From the NCBI RefSeq assembly GCF_002101675.1, contig NZ_LQOY01000248.1:30376-94375 (forward strand): 64,000 bases of DNA. The letters are read 5' to 3'. The notes under the pieces are model-generated. The model searched no databases, had not been told where the DNA came from, and was given only the letters and a program-made list of their open reading frames with translations. Positions 51,831 to 60,817 of this stretch are shown piece by piece. Position numbers and translations under genes: made by a program. How positions within the stretch are numbered: position 1 is the first letter of the stretch; each line of letters opens with the position of its first letter. Origin of the DNA: Mycobacterium gordonae (GTDB lineage: Bacteria > Actinomycetota > Actinomycetes > Mycobacteriales > Mycobacteriaceae).

Positions 51831-52174
51831 CCCTCGATCCCACGATTGCCGCACGCTTGAAGCGCAACGCCGACGGATTGTTCGTCGCCGTGGTGCAGGA
51901 ACGCGGCAGCGGTGATGTGTTGATGGTCGCCTGGATGGACGACGACGCGCTGGCCCGCACCCTGGAAACCCGTGAGGCGACGTACTTTTCGCGGTCGCGT
52001 GGCGAGCAGTGGATCAAGGGGGCGACTTCGGGGCATACCCAGCACGTTCACTCGGTGCGCCTGGACTGCGACGGCGACACCGTGCTGTTGACCGTCGATC
52101 AGGTTGGGGGCGCTTGCCACACCGGCGACCACAGTTGCTTTGATGCCGCGGTGCTGCTGGAACCCGAGAGCTAG
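51827..52174 (+). CDS. hisI: Phosphoribosyl-AMP cyclohydrolase
   Basis: A 115-aa HisI without the HisE pyrophosphatase domain. It has SRSRGEQWIKGATSGHTQHV, metal-binding DCDGD and HTGDHSCF. ATG 51827 overlaps the hisF stop (ATGA). Its TAG stop shares CTAG (52171-52174) with the convergent kinase gene. Confidence 0.95.
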   Translation: MTLDPTIAARLKRNADGLFVAVVQERGSGDVLMVAWMDDDALARTLETREATYFSRSRGEQWIKGATSGHTQHVHSVRLDCDGDTVLLTVDQVGGACHTGDHSCFDAAVLLEPES

Positions 52175-53661
52175 CTGGCGGGCACGTTTAAGCCGATGGC
52201 CGCCGCCAGAGCGGCTTTGGTCCATTCGCGACGCTCCACGTCCGGCTTGATGCGGTCCCGGCGGATCTGCTCGACGTCGATGGGTTTGCCGGCAGTGACG
52301 GCCGCCGGCACGTGGAAGACGAAGTACGGCCGGTCGGTGGTGATGGCCAACAGCACGTCGGTGTCGGTGAAACCATTGGTGCGGATGACGTTTTCGGTCC
52401 ACTTGGCGGGTTTGGCGCCTCCGAAGTCGGTGACGTACACGACCCACAGCCGGGTGCCGCGCTCGTCGTATAGCTTTCTGACGGCGCGCTCGACCACCAG
52501 GCGCTCGCCCGGCCCCAACACCCCCGCATTGTCGGTGACAAGGTCGGCCAATTTCAGGGCGGGGGGAGCGGCGCTGGCCCCCGCCGTACTGGCTGGCTGG
52601 CTCGAGTTGCCCGATGCCTGTTGTCCGCCGGAATGCCCGCGCATCACCACGACCGCGAGAATCGCGGCCACCGCCACCAGCGCGACGGCCACCACGGTGG
52701 CGATCATCGTGGTACGACGGCGGCCGACCGGCTTCGGCGCGGCGATCACCTGGGTCGGTGCCTCGATGGGTGCCGTGGCGACGGGCGCGGCGATCGTGCC
52801 CGGCTGCGCGGCCAGTGCGGCGGCGAAATCCGAGCAGGACGCGAAGCGCGCGGACCGATCCTTGGCCAGCGCCCTGGCGATGACGGGATCGAGGTAGCCC
52901 AGGTCGGGTCGACGCTCGCTCAACGACGGTGGCGGTGACGACAGATGCTGAGTGATCACCACCGCGGGGTTGGAGTGCTGGAACGGGGCGCTCCCGGTCA
53001 GCAGCTGATACGCGGCGCAGCCCAGCGCGTACTGGTCGGCCCGCCCGTCGAGATCAGAACCCTGCAACTGCTCGGGTGCGCAGTAGGCGGTGGTGCCCAT
53101 CATCATGTTGGTCGCGGTCAGGCCGCTGATCTCACCGAGTTCCCGGGCGATGCCGAAGTCGGCGAGCAGGATCCGCCGCCGCGGGCCGGTGTCGCCCAGC
53201 AGAATGTTGGCGGGTTTGACGTCGCGGTGAAGCAGACCCTTGGAATGTGCGTAGTCGAGCGCCTCCGCGACGGCCGTGATGATCTGCACGACGTCCGGCA
53301 GCGGCATTCCCGACGGATAGCGGTCCCGCAGCAGTCGGGCCGCGTCGGTTCCTTCGACGTAGTCCATCGACAGCCAAAGCTGACCCTCGTACTCGCCACG
53401 GTCGTGGATGCCGACGATGTGTTCGTTGTACAAGCTTCCGGCCAGGTCGGCCTCCCGATTGAACCGCTGACGGAACTCCTGGTTCGAGGTGAACTCTGCC
53501 GGCAGAATCTTCAGGGCATCCCGCCGCGGCAGGCGAGGATGCTGCGCCAGGTACACCTCGCCCATTCCACCGGCACCGAGGCGCCGCACGATGGTGTAGC
53601 CGGCGAAGAGTTCGCCTTCCTGTAGGCCCTGCGCGGGGTCGCGGTCTGCGCTGGTCGGCAT
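52171..53661 (-). CDS. Receptor Ser/Thr protein kinase with extracellular TPM domain
   Basis: A 496-aa kinase. The domain (about 20-285) has GAGGMG, the lysine in DALKIL, HRDVKPANILL, DFGIARE and CAPEQL, so it looks active. A basic stretch and one helix (about 317-340) follow. The extracytoplasmic part (about 370-490) reads DNAGVLGPGERLVVERAVR, then LWVVYVTDFGG and FTDTDVLLAI, matching the TPM fold (PF04536), found in photosystem repair protein TLP18.3 and in small bacterial membrane proteins. As a sensor on a kinase this is unusual. M. tuberculosis has no kinase between hisI and chaA. ATG 53661 is the start. Ligand and substrates are unknown. Confidence 0.85.
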   Translation of the reverse strand: MPTSADRDPAQGLQEGELFAGYTIVRRLGAGGMGEVYLAQHPRLPRRDALKILPAEFTSNQEFRQRFNREADLAGSLYNEHIVGIHDRGEYEGQLWLSMDYVEGTDAARLLRDRYPSGMPLPDVVQIITAVAEALDYAHSKGLLHRDVKPANILLGDTGPRRRILLADFGIARELGEISGLTATNMMMGTTAYCAPEQLQGSDLDGRADQYALGCAAYQLLTGSAPFQHSNPAVVITQHLSSPPPSLSERRPDLGYLDPVIARALAKDRSARFASCSDFAAALAAQPGTIAAPVATAPIEAPTQVIAAPKPVGRRRTTMIATVVAVALVAVAAILAVVVMRGHSGGQQASGNSSQPASTAGASAAPPALKLADLVTDNAGVLGPGERLVVERAVRKLYDERGTRLWVVYVTDFGGAKPAKWTENVIRTNGFTDTDVLLAITTDRPYFVFHVPAAVTAGKPIDVEQIRRDRIKPDVERREWTKAALAAAIGLNVPAS

Positions 53662-53971
53662 GCAAGCATGCTACTGAGGCGCAGTTAGGCGGAATTAACG
53701 CACTGGTATGCTCGAACCGCTGCGAGTTTCGCTGACCGGCATGCGCCGGTGCGTTGTGATCCGCCCAAGCGGTGGCCGCAGTTGGCGTTCCGCTGAGTCT
53801 AATGGGTTGCAGGTGACCGCGTTTCGGCGATGCAGGGTCGGGTATTTCCGGATCGACGTTGCGGCGCAACCTGGTTCACAGCTTGCTCGTCGTCGGCGGG
53901 ACTTGACGATACCGGACTGCAATGTATTTGTGCGGCAACCGGTTTGGTGACCGTGGTGAGAGGGGTGATCG
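53662..53971. other. Divergent gap between kinase and chaA
   Basis: 310 bp without a gene. It contains the hairpin ACCGGC-ATGC-GCCGGT (53735-53750). A GAGAGGGG ribosome site lies before chaA ATG 53972. I saw no riboswitch-like manganese or calcium element. Confidence 0.5.
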
Positions 53972-55054
53972 ATGGTCAAGCGCGTGTCCTGGAACGTGCT
54001 GGCGCCGCTGGTCGCTCTCGTCGCGCTGGTGTTCAGCTGGGGCCAGGAGGTCGGGCCGGTGGTGGGCGCCGTCGCGGCGGTGCTGCTCGGCGGTGCCGTG
54101 CTGGCCGCGGTGCACCACGCCGAGGTGGTCGCGCACCGGGTGGGCGAGCCATTCGGGTCGCTGGTGCTGGCCGTGGCTGTGACCGTCATCGAGGTCGCGC
54201 TGATCGTCACGCTGATGACCTCCGGTGGCGACAAGGCGGCCACCCTGGCGCGCGACACGGTGTTCGCGGCGGTCATGATCACCACCAACGGGATCGTCGG
54301 CTTGTCGCTGCTGCTCGGTTCCCGCCGCTTCGGCGTGACACAGTTCAACGCCCACGGCAGCGGCTCCGCGCTGGCCACCGTCGCGACGCTGGCGACCTTG
54401 GGTCTGGTGCTGCCGACATTCACCACGAGTCATCCGGGTCCGCAGTTTTCCCCCGGCCAGCTCGCTTTCGCCGCGGTGGCCTCGCTGGGCCTGTATTTGA
54501 TGTTCGTGTTCACCCAGACCGTTCGGCACCGCGACTTCTTCCTGCCGGTGGTGCAGAAGGGTGCGGTCGACGACGACCACCACGCCGATCCGCCGAGCAC
54601 CAAGGCGGCGCTGCTGAGCCTCGGGGTGCTGATCGTCGCCCTGGTGGCGGTGGTGGGACTGGCCAAGGTGGAATCGCCGATCATCGAGCGCATGGTCGCC
54701 GCGGCGGGCTTCCCGCACTCGTTTGTCGGGGTGGTGATTGCCCTGGTGGTGCTGTTACCGGAAACCCTGGCGGCCGGCCGCGCGGCGCGTCAGGGCCGCA
54801 TGCAGATCAGCCTGAACCTGGCTTACGGGTCCGCGATGGCCAGCATCGGGCTCACCATCCCTGCCATCGCGCTGGCGTCGATTTGGATCCGCGGGCCGCT
54901 GCTTTTGGGGCTCGGGCCCACCCAGTTGGTGCTGTTGGCGTTGACCATGGTGGTCAGCGTGCTGACCGTGGTGCCCGGCCGGGCCACCCGGCTCGAGGGC
55001 GAGGTCCATCTCGTCGTGCTGGCCGCCTGGTTGTTTCTGGCGATCAGCCCGTGA
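53972..55054 (+). CDS. chaA: Calcium/proton antiporter, CaCA family
   Basis: A 360-aa membrane exchanger with about eleven helices in two inverted halves. The acidic exchange motifs are VTVIEVALIVTLM with GDKAATLARDTVFA in the first half, and VVLLPETLAAGRAARQGRMQ with NLAYGSAMASIGLT in the second. A His/Asp-rich loop (DDDHHADPP) links the halves and may bind the cation. Orthologue position matches Rv1607c/chaA, though here it is read on the plus strand, divergent from the kinase. Confidence 0.92.
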   Translation: MVKRVSWNVLAPLVALVALVFSWGQEVGPVVGAVAAVLLGGAVLAAVHHAEVVAHRVGEPFGSLVLAVAVTVIEVALIVTLMTSGGDKAATLARDTVFAAVMITTNGIVGLSLLLGSRRFGVTQFNAHGSGSALATVATLATLGLVLPTFTTSHPGPQFSPGQLAFAAVASLGLYLMFVFTQTVRHRDFFLPVVQKGAVDDDHHADPPSTKAALLSLGVLIVALVAVVGLAKVESPIIERMVAAAGFPHSFVGVVIALVVLLPETLAAGRAARQGRMQISLNLAYGSAMASIGLTIPAIALASIWIRGPLLLGLGPTQLVLLALTMVVSVLTVVPGRATRLEGEVHLVVLAAWLFLAISP

Positions 55055-55085
55055 ATCGGTGACCGCCGCCTGAGGGGGCCGGTGC

Positions 55086-55541
55086 TCAGCGGCCGCGCAA
55101 CGTCTCCAGAGCCTTGTCCGCATGAGTGTCCATGCTGATCTCGCTGGAAATCACGTTGAGCACCGTGCGGTCGGTGTCGATGACGAACGTGGTGCGCTTG
55201 ACCGGCATCAACTTGCCCAGCAGACCACGCTTGACCCCGAACTGGGTGGCCACCGTGCCGTCGCTGTCCGACAACAGCGGGTAGTCGAAATTCTGGGTGT
55301 CGGCGAACTTGGCCTGCTTCTGGACGGGATCGGTGCTGATGCCGACCCGGTTGGCCCCCACCGCGGCGAATTCGGAAGCCAGGTCGCGGAAGTGGCACGC
55401 CTCCTTGGTGCAGCCCGGAGTCATGGCAGCCGGATAGAAGAACAGCACCACGGGCCCGTCGCTGAGCAGGTCGCTGAGTTTGCGCGGTGTGCCGGTCTGG
55501 TCGGGAAGCTCGAAGTCGGCCACGGTCTCACCAATTTTCAT
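55086..55541 (-). CDS. bcpB: Peroxiredoxin, BCP/PrxQ type
   Basis: A 151-aa thiol peroxidase. Peroxidatic C44 and candidate resolving C49 lie in TPGCTKEACHFRD. DFELPDQTGTPRKLSDLL and VLFFYPAAMTPG are typical. ATG 55541 (MKIGETVADF) agrees with M. tuberculosis BcpB; the frame to 55712 overlaps trpE. It is convergent with chaA and divergent from trpE. Confidence 0.93.
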   Translation of the reverse strand: MKIGETVADFELPDQTGTPRKLSDLLSDGPVVLFFYPAAMTPGCTKEACHFRDLASEFAAVGANRVGISTDPVQKQAKFADTQNFDYPLLSDSDGTVATQFGVKRGLLGKLMPVKRTTFVIDTDRTVLNVISSEISMDTHADKALETLRGR

Positions 55542-55591
55542 GGTCGCCACGCTACGCGGGGGGTCACCCCGCGATCTGATTGGATGGTCCG

Positions 55592-57110
<1,519 letters not shown>

Positions 57111-57118
<8 letters not shown>

Positions 57119-57791
57119 CAGCCAGCGTCGCGGCCGGATCATCATCGGGGTTGCCCAACTGCTCCTGCTCCTCGCGGCCGGCGCCCTGTGGGGGGCGTCG
57201 CGGTTCACCTGGGTCGTGATCCGCTCGTTCGACGGGCTGGGGCCGCCCAAGGAGATCAGCCTGTCCGGAGCGTCGTGGTCGACGGCGCTGCTGCCCCTGG
57301 CGATCGTGAACCTGGCCGCCGCCGTCGCGGCACTGGCGGTGCGCGGCTGGCAATTGCGCGCCCTGGCGGCGCTGCTGGCGGCCGCGAGCTTCGCGATCGG
57401 CTACCTGGGCGTCAGCTTGTGGGCCGTACCGGATGTGGCGGCACGCAGCGCCGATCTCGCGCACGTCCCGGTGGCGACGCTGGTGGGCAGCGCACGCCAG
57501 TACTCCGGGGCGGTGGTGACGGTCGGCGCGGCAGTGTGCACCCTGATCGCCGCGGCGTTGTTGATGCGGTCGGCGTCGGCAGTCGGCTCCGCGCGTTCGG
57601 ACAGCACGAAATACCTGGCGCCAGGGGCGCGCCGCTCGGCGGCGCGCCAGCTCGACGAGACGCAGATCGAGGGCCGATCGCAGCCACAAGGCGGTCAGTC
57701 GCAGCTGTCGGAACGCATGATCTGGGACGCTCTCGACGAGGGCCGCGACCCTACCGATCGGCCCGATGACTCGGACACCGAGGGCCGGTGA
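57111..57791 (+). CDS. Trp-operon-associated membrane protein, Rv1610/TIGR02234-type
   Basis: A 226-aa protein with four hydrophobic segments: IIIGVAQLLLLLAAGALWGA (about 9-29), ALLPLAIVNLAAAVAALAVRG, LRALAALLAAASFAIGYLGV and VVTVGAAVCTLIAAALLM. A charged cytoplasmic tail follows (SERMIWDALDEGRDPTDRP). The family always accompanies actinobacterial trp genes, but its role is not established. GTG 57111 overlaps the trpE stop by 8 bp. Confidence 0.88.
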
Positions 57792-57900
57792 CGGACCCAT
57801 TCGTGACGGTCGCTACCCTTCTCTCACGCCGTCGAAATCGATTGACGAGCGCGGGGTGACCCAGACGCACAGTGGGTTACAGAAGGAAGGAACCGCAGGT
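57792..57900 (+). promoter_or_regulatory. Gap with possible internal trp promoter
   Basis: 109 bp precede trpC. TACCCT (about 57815-57820) is a -10 candidate. AGAAGGAAGGAACC just before ATG 57901 is an unusually strong purine-rich ribosome site. No attenuator or leader peptide with Trp codons was seen. Confidence 0.35.
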
Positions 57901-58719
57901 ATGAGTCCGGCCAACGTGCTTGACTCCATTCTTGAGGGAGTCCGGGCCGACGTTGCCGCGCGCGAAGCCCGCGTGAGCCTTTCTGAAATCAAGGCCGCCG
58001 CCGCGGCCGCTCCGCCGCCTCGCGACGTCATGGCCGCCCTGCGCGAGCCCGGTATCGGCGTCATCGCCGAGGTCAAGCGCGCCAGCCCGTCGAAGGGCCC
58101 GCTGGCGACCATCGCCGATCCGGCGAAGCTGGCCCGCGCTTACGAAGACGGCGGGGCGCGGATCATCAGCGTGCTGACCGAGGAACGACGCTTCAACGGC
58201 TCGCTCGACGACCTGGACGCGGTACGCGCCGCGGTGTCGATTCCGGTGTTGCGCAAAGACTTCGTGGTGCAGCCCTACCAAATTCACGAGGCCCGGGCGC
58301 ACGGCGCGGATATGTTGCTGCTCATTGTCGCCGCGCTCGACCAGTCCGCGCTGGTGTCGATGCTCGACCGCACCGAGTCACTGGGGATGACGGCGCTTGT
58401 CGAGGTGCACACCGAAGAAGAAGCCGACCGCGCATTGAAGGCGGGAGCCAACGTCATCGGAGTCAACGCCCGTGATCTGACCACGCTCGAGGTCGACCGG
58501 GACTGCTTCGCGCGGATCGCCCCAGGATTGCCCAGCAAGGTGATCAGAATCGCCGAATCCGGTGTGCGCCACACCGGTGACCTGTTGGCCTATGCGGGTG
58601 CGGGCGCCGACGCCGTGCTCGTCGGCGAAGGTCTGGTGAAAAGCGGTGACCCCCGCGCTGCCGTCGCCGATCTGGTCACCGCCGGAACTCATCCGTCCTG
58701 TCCGAAACCGGCTCGCTAG
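57901..58719 (+). CDS. trpC: Indole-3-glycerol phosphate synthase
   Basis: A 272-aa monofunctional barrel. The motifs are VIAEVKRASPSKGPL, VLRKDFVVQPYQI, VGVNARDL-type IGVNARDLTTL and RIAESGVRH. It is not fused to TrpF. ATG 57901 matches the M. tuberculosis start (MSPATVLDSIL). Confidence 0.96.
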   Translation: MSPANVLDSILEGVRADVAAREARVSLSEIKAAAAAAPPPRDVMAALREPGIGVIAEVKRASPSKGPLATIADPAKLARAYEDGGARIISVLTEERRFNGSLDDLDAVRAAVSIPVLRKDFVVQPYQIHEARAHGADMLLLIVAALDQSALVSMLDRTESLGMTALVEVHTEEEADRALKAGANVIGVNARDLTTLEVDRDCFARIAPGLPSKVIRIAESGVRHTGDLLAYAGAGADAVLVGEGLVKSGDPRAAVADLVTAGTHPSCPKPAR

Positions 58720-58754
58720 CCGTTGATGTGCCGCGCACGCACTGAGTCTTGGTA

Positions 58755-60011
58755 ATGGCAGATCTATCGAACCCGGATGTTCCGCGCACCAGCGCCGCCA
58801 TCGTCGAACGCACCCACTACGACCCGGACGCGGGCGGCCATTTCGGTGCTTACGGCGGACGCTACGTTCCCGAGGCGCTGATGGCTGTCATCGAAGAAGT
58901 CACCGTGGCCTACGAAAAGGAGCGCGTCAACCAGGATTTCCTGGACACCCTGGACAAGTTGCAGACCCATTACGCCGGTCGGCCGTCGCCGTTGTACGAG
59001 ACGACCCGGCTGGGCGAGCATGCCGGGCAGGCGCGAATCTTCCTCAAGCGAGAAGACCTGAATCACACCGGTTCTCACAAAATCAACAATGTGCTGGGTC
59101 AGGCGCTGCTGGCCCGGCGGATGGGGAAGACCCGGGTCATCGCCGAGACAGGCGCGGGCCAGCACGGGGTGGCCACGGCCACCGCCTGTGCGCTGATGGG
59201 TCTGGACTGCATCATCTACATGGGTGCGGTGGACACCGCACGCCAGGCACTCAACGTGGCCCGGATGCGGCTGCTCGGTGCGAAAGTCGTGTCGGTGGAG
59301 ACCGGATCCAGAACCCTCAAGGACGCCATCAACGAGGCTTTCCGCGACTGGGTCACCAACGCCGACAACACGTACTACTGCTTCGGCACTGCCGCCGGGC
59401 CGCATCCCTTCCCGACCATGGTGCGCGATTTCCAGCGCATCATCGGCATGGAGGCGCGCGTGCAGATTCAGCGGCAGGCCGGCAGGTTGCCCGACGCGGT
59501 GGTTGCTTGCGTCGGTGGCGGGTCCAACGCGATCGGCATCTTCCATGCCTTCCTCGACGATCCCGGCGTCCGGTTGGTGGGCTACGAAGCCGCCGGCGAC
59601 GGCGTCGAGACCGGCCGGCATGCGGCGACTTTCGCCGGTGGGTCCCCGGGTGCTTTCCAGGGCTCGTTCTCCTACTTGTTGCAGGACGAGGATGGGCAGA
59701 CGGTCGAATCACACTCCATCTCAGCGGGTTTGGACTACCCCGGGGTAGGCCCGGAACACGCGTGGCTCAAAGACGCCGGGCGCGTTCAATACGAGCCGAT
59801 CACCGACACCGAGGCGATGGACGCGTTCGGCCTGCTGTCCCGTTCGGAAGGGATCATCCCTGCCATCGAGTCCGCGCACGCGGTGGCCGGCGCCTTGAAG
59901 TTGGGCGCCGAACTAGGAAGGGGCGCGGTCATTGTGGTGAACCTTTCAGGCCGCGGCGATAAGGATGTCGAGACCGCCGCAAAGTGGTTCGGCCTGATGG
60001 ACGAGTCATGA
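58755..60011 (+). CDS. trpB: Tryptophan synthase beta chain
   Basis: A 418-aa PLP enzyme joining indole and serine. K109 is in NHTGSHKINN. GAGQHGVATA, CVGGGSNAIGIF and SGRGDKD are present. ATG 58755 (MADLSNPD) is chosen; TTG 58749 is an in-frame alternative. The N-terminal 20 residues diverge from M. tuberculosis. It overlaps trpA (ATGA). Confidence 0.96.
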   Translation: MADLSNPDVPRTSAAIVERTHYDPDAGGHFGAYGGRYVPEALMAVIEEVTVAYEKERVNQDFLDTLDKLQTHYAGRPSPLYETTRLGEHAGQARIFLKREDLNHTGSHKINNVLGQALLARRMGKTRVIAETGAGQHGVATATACALMGLDCIIYMGAVDTARQALNVARMRLLGAKVVSVETGSRTLKDAINEAFRDWVTNADNTYYCFGTAAGPHPFPTMVRDFQRIIGMEARVQIQRQAGRLPDAVVACVGGGSNAIGIFHAFLDDPGVRLVGYEAAGDGVETGRHAATFAGGSPGAFQGSFSYLLQDEDGQTVESHSISAGLDYPGVGPEHAWLKDAGRVQYEPITDTEAMDAFGLLSRSEGIIPAIESAHAVAGALKLGAELGRGAVIVVNLSGRGDKDVETAAKWFGLMDES

Positions 60012-60817
60012 CCGTGCAGCAGAGCGAGGCCAGCAGGCTTGGCCCGCTGTTCGATTCGTGCCGCGCAGAAGGTCGAGCGGCATTGATCGGTTATCTGCCC
60101 ACCGGGTATCCGGACGTGCCGACCTCACTGCAGGCGATGACCGCACTGGTGGAATCCGGTTGCGACATCGTCGAAGTCGGTGTGCCTTACTCCGATCCGG
60201 GGATGGACGGTCCCACGATCCAGCGGGCCACAGAACGGGCGCTGAGCGGGGGAGTCCGGGTCCGCGACACACTGACCGTGGTCGAGGCGGTCAGTGCCGC
60301 CGGCGGTCACGCGGTCGTGATGACCTATTGGAATCCGGTTCTGCGCTACGGGATTGACGCTTTCGCCCGTGACCTGGCAGCGGCCGGAGGTCAGGGACTG
60401 ATCACGCCCGACCTCATACCCGACGAGGCGGCGCAGTGGATTGCGGCGTCAGAGGAGCACGGTTTGGATCGCATCTTCCTGGTGGCGCCGTCGTCGACGC
60501 CCGAACGACTGGTGGCCACTGTCGAGGCTTCGCGCGGATTCGTCTACGCGGCTTCGACGATGGGTGTGACGGGCGCGCGCGATGCGGTGTCGACGGCCGC
60601 ACCGGAACTGGTGAGAAGGGTAAAGACGGTGGCTGACATACCGGTTGGCGTCGGCCTCGGGGTGCGCTTGGGTGAGCAGGCCGCGCAGATCGGCAGCTAC
60701 GCCGACGGGGTGATCGTCGGATCTGCACTGGTTTCGGCGTTGGGTGACGGTTTGCCCGCCCTGCGCGCGCTGACCGAGGAACTTGCCGCGGGCGTGCGCC
60801 AGAGGAAGTCGGCATGA
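60008..60817 (+). CDS. trpA: Tryptophan synthase alpha chain
   Basis: A 269-aa barrel releasing indole from indole-glycerol phosphate. Catalytic E56 and D67 (DIVEVGVPYSDPGMDGP) have the right 11-residue spacing. Phosphate loop GVGLGVRLGEQA is present. ATG 60008 overlaps the trpB stop and its own stop overlaps lgt (ATGA). Confidence 0.96.
   Translation: MTVQQSEASRLGPLFDSCRAEGRAALIGYLPTGYPDVPTSLQAMTALVESGCDIVEVGVPYSDPGMDGPTIQRATERALSGGVRVRDTLTVVEAVSAAGGHAVVMTYWNPVLRYGIDAFARDLAAAGGQGLITPDLIPDEAAQWIAASEEHGLDRIFLVAPSSTPERLVATVEASRGFVYAASTMGVTGARDAVSTAAPELVRRVKTVADIPVGVGLGVRLGEQAAQIGSYADGVIVGSALVSALGDGLPALRALTEELAAGVRQRKSA

Noticed and set aside
55055..55591. T-box, attenuator or Trp leader peptide before trpE
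   Set aside because: The bcpB gene occupies most of the region; no Trp-codon run, paired hairpins or T-box sequence is visible.
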